Shown piece after piece: positions 54,266-64,000 of a DNA stretch of 64,000 bases. The translations under genes and the position numbers were made by a program. The notes below the pieces were generated by a model. The model worked only from the letters and a program-made list of their open reading frames with translations. It was not told the origin of the DNA and ran no database searches. Origin of the DNA: Undaria pinnatifida (lineage: Eukaryota > Sar > Phaeophyceae > Laminariales > Alariaceae); assembly GCA_012845835.1 (NCBI GenBank), contig JABAKD010000025.1, positions 30,541,761 to 30,605,760 on the forward strand. The letters are read 5' to 3'. The stretch's first letter is position 1. Each line of letters begins with the position of its first letter.

Positions 54266-55125
54266 ACGAGGGCTGGAGAGGATGATGACGGCGATCGTCA
54301 TCGTTTGCTCGGCATTCGGGCTTACGGTCTGCGCGGCCAAAACGGAGGAAACGTGGCTGCAGACAAACTATTGGGGGTGTGTGTGTCGTTCGACATCATT
54401 GCAGCCAGCCAGGTATACAAATAAACGATACAATTTGTGTGCCTTGGCGGGCTATCAGCGCAGACATGGAGCTCAGCATAGAGATAATGCGGCGTCGTCA
54501 TGGGGCCTGAACATGCTTCCAGCGGTACAAAATTGAAACCTATGACCACCCGGGTGCGCAATTACGGCTAAATAAAGGTACGCATGCTCGAAGCCGAGGC
54601 GATCGAGACGCTGCTCTGTGCGGGTGCGTCATGTGGAGCCCGAACACGCGTGTCTATAACATGTCCACCAATCCATGCTCCTCCGATGCCTCGGCTGGCG
54701 GAAACGAAAGCGCGGCGACCGCACCCTTTCTTACACCGACGCTGTTACGAAGACAGATTGCGCGAGCATTGATGGGACAGTGTGGTAACGGAGGATAGTT
54801 TTTTCGCGGGGTTCGTGGCCTATATATATGGGGGAGAATCATCTTCCACAGATCGGGGTTTTTGGGGCAATATAAAAGTGGGGGGAAACTGCTACCCAGG
54901 AGGAAAAAATAAGGATTGAATGATGTGCATGAAAGACGATATGACGGGAGTTTGAAGGGTGTGGCGAAAGGCTGCAAAGAAAGCCGGCAATTGGTTTCGA
55001 CGGGTCGAGGAGGGAACAGAGATATTCATACGGGAACAGCATGACGCAAAAATATGTGGAGCTGCAGAGCGACACGCGAAGGCCCCGTCAACGTCACCCA
55101 CCGTCGACACCTATATGCGGCGGGG
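54266..55125 (+). pseudogene. Non-LTR reverse transcriptase, right fragment
   Basis: Resumes as LERMMTAIVIVCSAFGLTVC with AAKTEE, then ASQVYK and FVCLGG, then ISADMELSIEIMRRR, CFQRYKIETYDHPG, MLEAEAIETLLCGC, LRCLGWRKRKRGDRTLSYTD and finally WRKAAKKAGNWFRRVEEGTE. These are the thumb, connection and C-terminal blocks of one LINE-like family, but they fall in all three frames and have several stops. It ends at a purine tract. Together with 47569-47724 it is one interrupted pseudogene. Confidence 0.8.
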
Positions 55126-55330
55126 AAGAGAGGGGAGAGGGGGAGGAGGAGGGAGAAGGAGAGGAGGGCTTGGAGGGAGGCGGGGAGGGGGGAGGGGCGG
55201 AGGGGAGACGGGGTAGAGAAGGGAGGAGGAGGTGGGGGAGAGGGGAAGGAGGGAGAGGGGAAGTCTGGACGGGCGAGCGGCGGGGGGTAGTGTAGAGGAG
55301 GAGGGGGGAGGACAGGAGGGGGGCGGTGGG
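55120..55330 (+). repeat. Homopurine (G/A) tract
   Basis: About 210 bp of almost pure G and A on the plus strand (GGGAGGAGGAGGG-type). It can form triplex or quadruplex DNA. The Pro/Ser and Gly/Arg frames here are artefacts. Confidence 0.9.
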
Positions 55331-56089
55331 AGTCCTGCCCAATAGACTGAAGTCGGGGTCTGGCCATCATCGTGCTGACGTATGTGTGCCTTGCCATGGC
55401 CGTACACGGATAGCTAGCACAAGACCGGCCCAACTTTTGGCCTTGCCATAGGTTCTCGCTTCACTCAGTGCTGTTCATAAACTTTACACCCTCTATGTGC
55501 CTGTTGATTGTATGCTTGGATATGATACGGATATGATGACGGTGGAGTATAATAGGCGTTTCCAGTAATAGGCTGGCTACATTGTAGCGGTATGTAGGAA
55601 TGGTTAAATTATTTTGGTTGTTTCGCCGTCACTCCTCGTTGTGCTTCTTCTACCGAGTGAGTCTTCTTCTCTCCACGATGTACCTTGGCTAGGAGTAACG
55701 TAATATATATACGTATTTTACTTGTCTTCATACCGGTGACTCCGCTACCCCACTATTGTCAGCTCAACAGGTAAGCCCTCTACGCTTCGTAAGGATCAAC
55801 AGACACGATAATTATAGCGTACTGTACGCTGTACTTTCCCTGTTCGAAGCGACGGGTGTTGAGTGACGTGGGCTCTTCTGCGGAAGGGAGCGAGCTGGGT
55901 GCCTTATTTGAATCATGCCTGAGGGTGAGGTAAATATGGTCGTTGTGGACCTGGACGTGAAAGCGTTGGCAGAGAGAGCGGGGAGCTTTTAAAGGGCCAA
56001 GATGCGGTAGCTGGAAGATCCGCTCTCAACAAGGGACCAACTCGAGAAAGAAATAAAGGGTGGTTTCCGTTATGGTTTCCGGACCATAG
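55331..56089. other. Intergenic DNA, no gene supported
   Basis: No frame of note apart from short ones on the minus strand. No repeat seen. Confidence 0.3.
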
Positions 56090-56455
56090 ACCAGATTTCG
56101 GCAGGATGGGACGAGTTTCTACCGAATTGAAGGTCGCATTGAGGAAAACGAACTCATCACTGGGGAGTACTCGCAACTTCTCCTCGAGCTCTCAAGCTTG
56201 TCTTCACGACAGGTGGAGCAAATGCGATCGCAGCGAAGTCAGATACAAGACAGGAGAGCGGGTGTGGCCAGGTCAGAGTCACAGCTCGTATTGCCACTAC
56301 TTGCGACTGGGAATGAGAATACTGCACAGCAGCAGCCGCAGCAGCGGCAGTTCAAGACGGCGGTGGTTGTGACTTGCAGAGATGAGATGGAATTAGAGAC
56401 AAGGGGGGAAGAGCAGGAGGAGCTCTTGCAGCTGCCATTGAAGCAGCAGCAGTAG
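56090..56455 (+). CDS. Possible coding exon: coiled-coil, Gln-rich
   Basis: Open for 121 codons after a TAG. It contains GRIEENELITGEYSQLLLEL and VEQMRSQRSQIQDRRAG, a charged heptad-like stretch, and then a Gln-rich C-terminus. Sequence 56275-56345 is partly duplicated at 56490-56565. There is no family assignment and no start codon of its own near the left edge, so if real it is an internal or terminal exon. Confidence 0.3.
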   Translation, partial: TRFRQDGTSFYRIEGRIEENELITGEYSQLLLELSSLSSRQVEQMRSQRSQIQDRRAGVARSESQLVLPLLATGNENTAQQQPQQRQFKTAVVVTCRDEMELETRGEEQEELLQLPLKQQQ

Positions 56456-56569
56456 CTGCAACCTCCCGCGGCACCACCCCCTGTTTGGACGTCACAGCTC
56501 GTATTTCCACTGCACGAGACGGGGAGCGAGAGCACTGCACAGCAGCAGCCGCAGGGGCAGCAGGAGTAG

Positions 56570-57269
56570 TTTTTGAGACGGGGGAGAAGGGATGGCTCGA
56601 AGATTTGGTTGTGAAGCTAAATTACGAGCAGTAATTGTCGTGCTCCGTGGGAGCGCCGGCTGCTGATCCCGTTGATGTGTGAGCCCGGGTTGGGGTCGGC
56701 ACAAGGTGGCTGGTTGCGGTGGAGGACGCTGGGTGTGGGAGGCACGGACACCCAGGTGGAGAATACTTCCCCATGTCATGAACAATTGTTTTCGTCTGGG
56801 CTTTGTCTTAATTCTAGAGTAACACAGCAGGTAGTGGACTTTTGCTTTGTGAAAATACATAATCTGAACTGCTGTCACGATGTATGATGCTGCTAACTAT
56901 ACAATCGCAGTAGTTGACTGACGTAGCGATGACATGTTACTCTTTGCGGCTGAGACGATCATTTTCTTTCGCCTTCTTTCCGGTTAAAACTTTGTTTTTC
57001 GCGTTAAATCAGAGCAAAGGACAGAGTAGATTGGGCAGAGGGACGGGCAGGATAAACGCTTGTGCCTGTTCCCCAGCCCCTCTTGCCCCAACCACCAGCC
57101 AATGTGATTGCGTGTGGTATGATAGCTCTGCTGATCAACAGGTTTCTAGGCACGGGATGCAGGATGCTTGACGGGTTGATAATAGATGATGTCAGCAGTA
57201 GCTAGCGCTTGCTTGCGATAGCCGTATTTTCTGTCTGTCGTATCTACAGCAGTTTGGTACTCTGGTCCA
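56570..57269. other. Intergenic DNA, no gene supported
   Basis: Short frames on both strands, no domain and no repeat until the terminal repeat at 57270. Confidence 0.3.
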
Positions 57270-57448
57270 TTTGTATTTTGCTTTCGAAATTGTATAACAT
57301 ATTGCGCACCCCCCGCTTCGGAGCACGGGGGGCGGAGAGAGGGGCAGGCCCCCGGGGCTGCTCCAACAGCAGCCCCACGCTATCGTCCGTAACTTTGAGT
57401 CAACTTCCATCCGAATTGGCAATGTCGAGTTTTCGACGCCAGCCTCCA
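57270..57448 (-). repeat. Terminal repeat B2
   Basis: Direct repeat of 58323-58501, sharing GGAGCACGGGGGGCG, GGCCCCCGGGGCTGCTCCAA, CAGCAGCCCCA and TTTCGACGCCAGCCTCC. Confidence 0.85.
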
Positions 57449-58090
57449 CCTCAAAGACTAGAAAAAACAAACACATATTACTGCACAGTGGTACTCAGCA
57501 CAAGCGCACACACGACACATCTAACGCAAATATCGTGTGCTAGAGGAGCACCCATTATATATACATAACACCAATATATATGTAATCTGCGGCCAGGCAG
57601 CACTATCACGGACAACTCTCTCTCCTGCAGTTTCAGATTACGCTAATACCGAGCTAAGCGTGGGACCAGAAAACCACTGCGCCTGCTTATTAGCACCCGT
57701 CATCACACCAACATCTGCAATGCATAGTGCAAATTCCATACGAGGAAGAAATGGGCGCACTTCCAGCGTGGAGACTTGCGTGCATGTTCGCGAAGCACGG
57801 TAAGCAAACCCACATCGCACGAACGCCTGCATTGCACAAAGCAGCTTCCCGACGGAAAAGGGCGCACCTCCAGCTTGGAGACTTGCGCGCACCACTCTGA
57901 TGACATAAACAGGGACCTTAAGCACCACACATAGAATAAACACCAAACGCGCAACCTACGACACCCGGGCGACTGCACATCGCCCCCTTGGTACGTGTAG
58001 CTAACAGCAACGAACACTTTGCCCGCGTTGCTGCGACAGCCTCATTATCCCTCCACTGACTCCCTCGAAAGCACGGGAGGGAGGGTGGGA

Positions 58091-58324
58091 AATCAGCTAG
58101 TCTATCACACCTTGAACCTGTCTCGCTGACGATGCTTCTCTCTTCCCTGCGTGCTTCGCTTGCTAGTCAGCAACCAGACAGGCTGACCTAAGGTTCCCTT
58201 TGTTATACCAGGACAAGTACAAGTAACCACCCGCGTTGGTCTCATTGGTCAACGTGCAATAACCCCAAACTTCTTCCGTGCATACAAAACCCGTATTCTC
58301 TCGTTTCTTGATAAAAATACGCTT
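58091..58324 (-). repeat. Terminal repeat A2
   Basis: Direct repeat of 61891-62126, sharing AATCAGCTAGTCTATCACA, TGCTTCTCTCTTCCCTGCGT, GTTATACCAGGACAAGTACA and CAACGTGCAATAACCCCAAA. Confidence 0.9.
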
Positions 58325-58501
58325 TGTATTTCGCTTTCGAAGTTGTATCATGTTATTGCGCACCCCTCGCTCGGAGCACGGGGGGCGAAGAGAGGTGTAG
58401 GCCCCCGGGGCTGCTCCAACAGCAGCCCCATGCTATCGTCCGTAACCCTGAGTCAACTTCCATCCCAACTGACAATGTCGAGCTTTCGACGCCAGCCTCC
58501 A
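58323..58501 (-). repeat. Terminal repeat B1
   Basis: Partner of B2 at 57270-57448. It adjoins A2 with no gap, as expected for a split-direct-repeat element. Confidence 0.85.
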
Positions 58502-58659
58502 ACAATGGTATTTGGCTCAGCTTACGGACGCATTGCGTCCCTCCCCTACCCCCTTTTGCTGTACCCCTAGGATCCGAACGTCAAGATCCAACTTATCATT
58601 TCTATCCGTCTGGCACAAATTATAAGGTTGCGTACTAGCTGAAGTAGTTACGTCGACTT

Positions 58660-59225
58660 CTACCCCTCCAGCTTTGGGATGGGGTTAAGTTGCCACCAAG
58701 CTGTACCCTGCCCCGGCTGGATCCCGTGACCCATCCCCTCCCGGGCCAATACATTTGCTACCCAGCTGGCATCCTTCCCGTGGCTACGAACGTACGCCTC
58801 ATAGGCATCAGACGCCCACCGGCCCTCCCGTTGCAACGTCTCTGGGGAAGCACCCCCTGCTGACAAGCGCGTTACGCCCCCAATCCTAAGGGAGTGCAGA
58901 GCGCACTCATCCACCCGCACGCCCGCCAACGCAACCACTTCTCGCAGGGATATTCGTCCACATCGACCATCTGCCACCACCACTGCCGTACGCCACCAGG
59001 GGAGCCGACGAGGGCGAAAACAAAATAACAAGGCATCAACTCGAGCATAAGATCGACAGCACCGCCACCGGCCCCCACGGGCCTCGTTGAACCCGCCCGA
59101 ACGCGCGAAATAACCGCCTCTTTGCGCAACTGGTCGCCCTTAGAGCCACGAAGTCGAACCTCGACGCGGTCGGCTCTCGACCATTGCGCCACCCCAAACT
59201 GTACCCGACCGCGAAAGAAAGCCAC
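58660..59225 (-). pseudogene. Tyrosine recombinase of the DIRS-order element
   Basis: The C-terminal core is clear: HSLRIGGVTRLSAGG (the HxxR box), LQREGRWASDA (the His/Trp position) and YEAYVRSH with the nucleophilic Tyr. The first catalytic Arg is probably in VEVRLRGSKGDQLRK. The two halves (59225-58872 and 59031-58660) are in different frames, so one frameshift is present. This enzyme would join a circular DNA copy into the target by recombination and not by a DDE integrase. Confidence 0.8.
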
Positions 59226-59655
59226 GTCTGCCCGCCGTAAACAATAAGACTTGACGAAAGGCGTCTTTCACGTCAACGCGACAAAGGACGATTCTAGCTG
59301 TGGGACCATGCAACTGCCGCAAAAGCAACACCCGTAACAACACACCCCGAAGCACATGACCTAGCTGGCAGAAGGGGGCGGAGGAAAAATCGGTATTGTC
59401 GTTAACGCTGGAGTGATCGCCCGCGCGCGCAGACGTGAGATCGTGAATGATGCGACTCTTAGGCTTAAGAACGGCGGCCAACGACAGAACACGTAAACCC
59501 CGAATATCAGACGCGGAACTTACTTTAAACACCAAATCCCGACCTTGCACAACGTCAGCACATATCGTTTGGTGAACAGCAACGGCATGGGGGGCGACGC
59601 TCGGGTGGTTATTGTATGCAAGCTCAGTATTCAGATTACCCCCAACGCAACACAC
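59140..59655 (-). pseudogene. Reverse transcriptase fragment of the DIRS-order element
   Basis: Contains SRIIHDLTSARAGDHSSVND and CRVDVKDAFRQV, where VDVKDAF is the first catalytic Asp motif (motif A). The frame then runs directly into the recombinase region (GRRGFLSR). The YxDD motif, thumb and RNase H are missing, which indicates an internal deletion. Confidence 0.75.
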
Positions 59656-61763
59656 ACAGGGGAGCCCGGTGCCAAAACGCGGAGCAACTGGTCAACACGA
59701 AGGAAGTTCTTGACGGTACCAAACCAATGACGAACGATGTGAGGATGAAAATGCGGGGCAATGCGAGCGGATCCGACAGAAGACGTAAACAATTTAACAC
59801 TGCCGGCACAGGCACGCAATAGAGACGACCCCGCGCAGGCAACCACATCGAGATTCGCGGAACCTGCTTTTGACGATACCGACCGCGTTACGGTATCCTG
59901 CGCGGCGCGCCACGCTTCAACCGACGAATTCAACTGTGCGTGCGCGCGCTCAGCGTCAGTCGAGCCGTTTCCGCACCCCCAGTCAAAATCTGAACGATGC
60001 ACACGTTTGCTATGGCTCACTGTATCTCCGCGCGCGACCGATAAGCCAGTTTCTGCAATGCGCGCCGAGACTAACGTACACGCACGCGCGCGCTCCCAAT
60101 GGTCACCTGTATTCCCGAAAACGACGGATCCCGGAGCAATGGGTAGACGCTCGCGCCCAACGCCGCCTTCGCCCGCCAGCGCCTCCAACTCACGCCTCCG
60201 CAACCCCCCCGTGACTCCGCGGACTGCCAGTAAGGTCGGCGCTTCGCCAACGTCGATCGTCGACGCAACCCCGCAACCAACCGCCAACGCCGCAGCCGCG
60301 CCCCCCGAGGTTGAACCCAACACGCAGCCGTCACCCTTAATTGCTGACGAAGCCGCTACATCCACCGCCGGCACCGCAGCTGCGCCCGCAAAGGTTGGCC
60401 CCACCTGGTGGCAGGGCCCGTGTATTCATCCAGAACCAGAACCAGCGCCTCCACCCCCGTCGCCCCCCCTGTTGCCCCCCGCGGGGAGGACCGCACGCAG
60501 CGACAACGCCCGCGATCCTCCGCCCGCCGCAGCCACGCTTCCACCGCCTTCATCCCTGCGAGCGGGTGGATATGGCGAGGGTGCCGAGGCCGCGGGGGCC
60601 TCGCGCAGGAACTTACACGGAGACCAGTTGCATTTGCCGGTGCGCGCGAACATCCGGCAGGCCTGGGAGAGACTTGAATTGGCCTTTCCCTTGGAGCCGG
60701 GCGACCCAGCGGGAGGAGGGGTGGCCTTCCGCTTGGTGGGGCTGTCTACGCTGGAACCGATGCTGCTGAGCTCGAGCCGGAGCACCTTCCCCCCGCCGCG
60801 GCAAAATTCAAGAGTGCGTACGAACGCGGGCATGGGTGGGGGGTCGAACACCGTACCAGCTGGGGGAGGGACAACAGCAGGGGACGACCGCTGCGCAGCA
60901 CGCATGAGCTCGCTCACCCACAAAGGGATGTCGTGGTTAACTATATCACACTGCACTGCATGCGCTTCTGTTGCGGACAGCATACTGTAGTTGCTGAAGG
61001 TGCTTGCACGCAGGCCCATGACCGCCACCGCCAACGCGTTGGTAAGGGCGTTCACCCGCGCCAGACACGGAAGATCGTCGGCGACCCCAGGCGAAACCCA
61101 CAGAAAGAACTGCAACGACGGCCAATCTCAAGAGGTCGAGACGGTCGGCGACCGTGAGTGAGTGCCCGATGGGCCCGTCCACGCGGGGCCCATAAGCCCC
61201 GACGTCAAAGGAGCTGACGGACCGAAGCTGGGATGCGACGTTGGCTGTCACGTGGATGGCACCCCCAAGAACGCCTGCAGGTCAGCGGGAGAGTCCTCCA
61301 GGTTCGGGGGGATACTCCCTCGCATAATCCACAGCTTCCTCTAGCTGTGTTCACCTTGATCCATGTATCTATTTCGGTTGTAAGTTGCGCCTTTTGTCGC
61401 TGCCGTTCCTGAGCATCGCCGTCGTCTCGGGAGGCTACTCGACCAGAGTTGTCCTCCACGAACTGGCAAAGGATGATGTCGAATTAGCTACCTGATCAGC
61501 ACAGGCAGCCGCTACCTCGCGGGAGGAAGGAGTGGTTGCAGATATCTCGGCAAATTTTTCGTGAAGGCGCGCATGGACCCGCGCGAATTCGGCCTCAACC
61601 TGTCGGGCCCACGTGGCCAAGTCATCCAGAGTAAAGGCCGCACCGACCGCTGGCGCCCCGGAGGAGGACCCCGAGCCCGCGATGCGGCTGCCCGGGCACG
61701 CAGAGTAGCCCCCTCCTCAGCGCTGGCGGCGGCAGGCGCCTCGGCACCCGACGAACCACCCAT
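59631..61763 (-). pseudogene. gag-like ORF1 of the DIRS-order element
   Basis: Pieces at 61763-61435 (MGGSSGAEAPAAASAEEG; an Ala/Arg-rich start and a helical VEAEFARVHARLHEKFAE), 61459-61205, 61115-60426 and 60404-59631. The last two share a frame, interrupted by a TGA near 60426. A zinc-finger-like CRMFARTGKCNWSPC has C-x8-C-x4-C spacing, but the expected His is Arg (KFLREA). The region after it is Gly/Ala/Pro-rich. This is a nucleocapsid-like protein in origin. Confidence 0.65.
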
Positions 61764-61890
61764 CGTCGAAGAGACAGCCCGCAGCGCTCGCCACAGCTGT
61801 AGTCACAGCGAATTATCACCATGGCAGTCACCACAGCAGTGTCCGCGAAGTCTCACAGCAGCAGTCGCAGCGAAGTTCGCTTACAGCAGC

Positions 61891-62126
61891 AATCAGCTAG
61901 TCTATCACATCTTGGAACATGTCTCGCTGACGATGCTTCTCTCTTCCCTGCGTGTTTCGCTTGCTAGTCAGCAACCAGACAGACTGATCCAAGGTTCCCT
62001 TTGTTATACCAGGACAAGTACAAGTAACCACCCGCGTTGGTCTCATTGGTCAACGTGCAATAACCCCAAACTTCTTCCGTGCATACAAAACCCTTATTTT
62101 CTCGTTTCTCGATAATAATACGCTTT
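61891..62126 (-). repeat. Terminal repeat A1
   Basis: Partner of A2 at 58091-58324, 3.6 kb away in the same orientation, at the 5' end of the coding region. Confidence 0.9.
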
Positions 62127-63187
62127 TCAATCAACCATTTTCCCTCACGCACCAAGGAGGGAAGAAATTGAGAACGAATTCGCTATCTCCGAAACATAAT
62201 ATTTGATTTCGGTTGTTTGTCCGGGAATTTCCCTAACAAAATTACTGGCACGATATCGTACGTCATACAGTTTGACAGATAAATTGGTGACGGTTGATGG
62301 CTGTAGGGGTATGGTTAGTACCAGTAGGATTATATTTAAGGTACGCCCGGGAGGTGATGACGGATATTGTTAGTAGTATTACCCACGTGTTATGACGCAG
62401 TATCTGGTGGAAATATCGGGATGTGTTCTTCCCGTTAAAATGAAAATTCCACCCTGATCTCATCCCGGTCATGCCTACTGGATTATGAATACCAGGCATG
62501 ATATTGTAGTCTGACATGCTTTGCTTGACAATGATTGATGATTGAATTTCGATTATGTTCAAGCCTCCTTTTGTTAGATTGCCCCCTCAACTCCCCCCGC
62601 CGTTATCATGCGCGAGTGCAGAGTGTTATGATAAGCGGTATCTGCTGTGGGCCGGACCAAAAATAATGAGCAGGGGGTATGGGGTCGTTTAAAAGATTCT
62701 TATAGTTCACGGTTAGGTGCTCAAACTTTTTATGTACGTACGTAGTATACGAGAAGTTTGAGTACAGACGAAAACAGTCAACACTCCTGCGTTTGATACG
62801 GAGCTCACCTGATACCGTATCCTATATACGCGTTCTAGTCAAAGTTGCCAAACAGTTTAAACGATCGTTTTGCCTTAATCGCGGTAGCTTATCAAGTAGC
62901 ACCATGGACTAACACTCTTACAGCACTGTTATAGTACGTGTCGCTCTTCCGGGAAGGAACATGCGGAATAACTTGACCCTCGATATAACAACCTCGTCAC
63001 GTGTAGCGAGGCGTTTGCGCTCTGGTCTATCCGTACTCTGAAATAGAAGAAACACGTGGTTGAATTCGTGCTATACCGGCCTCAAACAGTTGTCGAGTCA
63101 ACTCTGAATTAAAGTTACATATTGCGAGATTTGATATATTTTTGCGGGGTTTGCGGTGAATGGTGATGTATGCGTTAGCTCGGGTAG
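62127..63187. other. Intergenic DNA, no gene supported
   Basis: A 99-codon minus frame (62263-62562) has no domain. Nothing else is visible until the copia fragment. Confidence 0.3.
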
Positions 63188-63415
63188 GACAAACCCGCTC
63201 GAGGAAGATTTCCAACAGACTGGCCTTTTTCGCGAGCTGGTCGGATGATTGTGATGTGGCTTGCTAACCAGACACGTCCGGACATTGCGAACGCAGTGAG
63301 AGCGGTGGCTAGGAACACGAATTCGTCGAGGAAGGTATACTGGAAGACTGCAGTTGGTGTTTTTGCTTTCACCGGGATTTCATGATGGAACATCTGATTT
63401 TGGAGAATGGTAGAA
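63188..63415 (+). pseudogene. Ty1/copia polyprotein fragment
   Basis: The frame reads MWLANQTRPDIANAVRAVAR then VYWKTAVGVFAF, and after a one-frame shift GTSDFG. These are hallmark blocks of the Ty1/copia reverse transcriptase-RNase H boundary. It begins after a TAG, ends near 63415, and no LTR or integrase is found near it. It is a short decayed fragment. Confidence 0.8.
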
Positions 63416-64000
63416 TATCTCATGATTTTGTGCGCCAAGGTTGTTATTTCTACTGTGTGACAAATAAGTATGAGATTTTGGGACTTGGGGTCGTCAACGG
63501 TTTTTGGTAAACTACCCGGGGTCGTCCCTGCGTAATCAGTCTATGGTTTTCTCCACTAGCCCCGTAATGAGACCCAGCTGGACCATATCGTTTAGTTTTC
63601 ATCCTGCAAGGAGGGGTCACGCCGACTTGTTACCGCTTGCGCGGGGTAGGATTCGCCTGACCACTTAAGAGGATTATGGCTCGTCGAGTAGGAAAAAGGT
63701 CTCAAACTCGACGAGTTCGATACGTCTTAACCCGAGGGCGACTAACTGTTTCGCGAGCTGATTTGTATTGTTTCTTGACGGATTATTATGCATATATTAG
63801 CTTGGTTTTGGTACTTCCAGGATTGCATGGTACTCAGGGCGGCAAACAATTGTTTCTTGACATATAAAATAATACTTTTCACGATTACGTTGTCTAGTAT
63901 GACCTTATTTTGCTCTGGATTTGAGCATGTGGAATCTAAATGGATTCTTAGTATGTACCCAGACGGGAGGCATTTGTCTAGTTCGAAAGTGAGTCTGAGA
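63416..64000. other. Intergenic DNA, no gene supported
   Basis: A 10-bp inverted repeat (CTCGTCGAGT / ACTCGACGAG) lies near 63681-63716. A 63-codon plus frame (63676-63867) lacks any domain. Confidence 0.3.

Larger units (their letters stand above)
57270..62126 (-). mobile_element. Tyrosine-recombinase retrotransposon with split direct repeats
   Basis: On the minus strand the order is A1 (62126-61891), gag-like ORF, reverse transcriptase fragment, tyrosine recombinase, B1 (58501-58323), A2 (58324-58091), about 640 bp, B2 (57448-57270). A1/A2 and B1/B2 are direct repeats of about 235 and 179 bp, and B1 touches A2 exactly. This split-direct-repeat layout is known from PAT/Ngaro-type DIRS-order elements. 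The coding region is degenerate and lacks the reverse-transcriptase catalytic motif and RNase H. Confidence 0.85.

Noticed and set aside
55026-55433. 135-codon Pro/Ser-rich minus frame
   Set aside because: It comes from the homopurine tract on the opposite strand.
59761-60990. 409-codon plus-strand frame
   Set aside because: It is antisense to the gag-like frame, which has the zinc-finger motif and fits the element's order. High GC makes antisense frames long.
63676-63867. 63-codon plus frame after the copia fragment
   Set aside because: It has no domain and does not continue the copia RNase H region.

Overview
The window reads as nuclear DNA of a eukaryote, most likely a stramenopile and plausibly a brown alga. 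That assignment is an inference. It rests on GT-AG introns, a secreted EGF plus zinc-metalloprotease gene with a Pro/Thr hinge, and the mix of transposons (Ty3/gypsy, Ty1/copia, a tyrosine-recombinase retrotransposon, a non-LTR reverse transcriptase with a YADD box, tRNA-derived SINEs, TRIMs). I see no bacterial operon, rRNA gene, canonical tRNA gene or CRISPR array. Nearly all open frames are short and fall in repeats.

Layout. 1-29 kb is almost entirely repeats: an LTR of a gypsy family (1520-1789), minisatellites, many copies of an undescribed composite element with long G or C tracts (called element E here), several TIR elements, a 1.27 kb long-TIR element with a 9-bp target duplication (9186-10452), a ~100-bp VNTR and diverged intergenic DNA. 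30.2-41.1 kb holds the one well-supported host gene. I join eight exons with consistent phases into a predicted ~711-residue secreted protein: signal peptide, Cys-rich domain, Pro/Thr hinge, EGF domain, metzincin-like peptidase with HEMGH. Its introns are full of transposon debris. An isolated copy of its last joined exon lies at 46.16 kb.

47.3-55.1 kb is a nested structure. A degenerate gypsy-like LTR retrotransposon (47725-54265, minus strand, 4-bp TSD) sits inside the reverse-transcriptase reading frame of an older non-LTR element (plus strand). The gypsy element also carries a degenerate antisense reading frame between pol and its 3' LTR. 57.3-62.1 kb is a decayed tyrosine-recombinase retrotransposon whose termini have the split-direct-repeat order A1-ORFs-B1-A2-B2. 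A Ty1/copia reverse-transcriptase fragment follows at 63.2 kb.

The strongest unusual signals are the split-repeat element, a TRIM family with a tRNA-arm-like insert in one LTR and several 4-bp target duplications, the composite element E, the tandem hairpin repeat with compensatory changes at 40.35-40.72 kb, and the antisense frame in the gypsy element.
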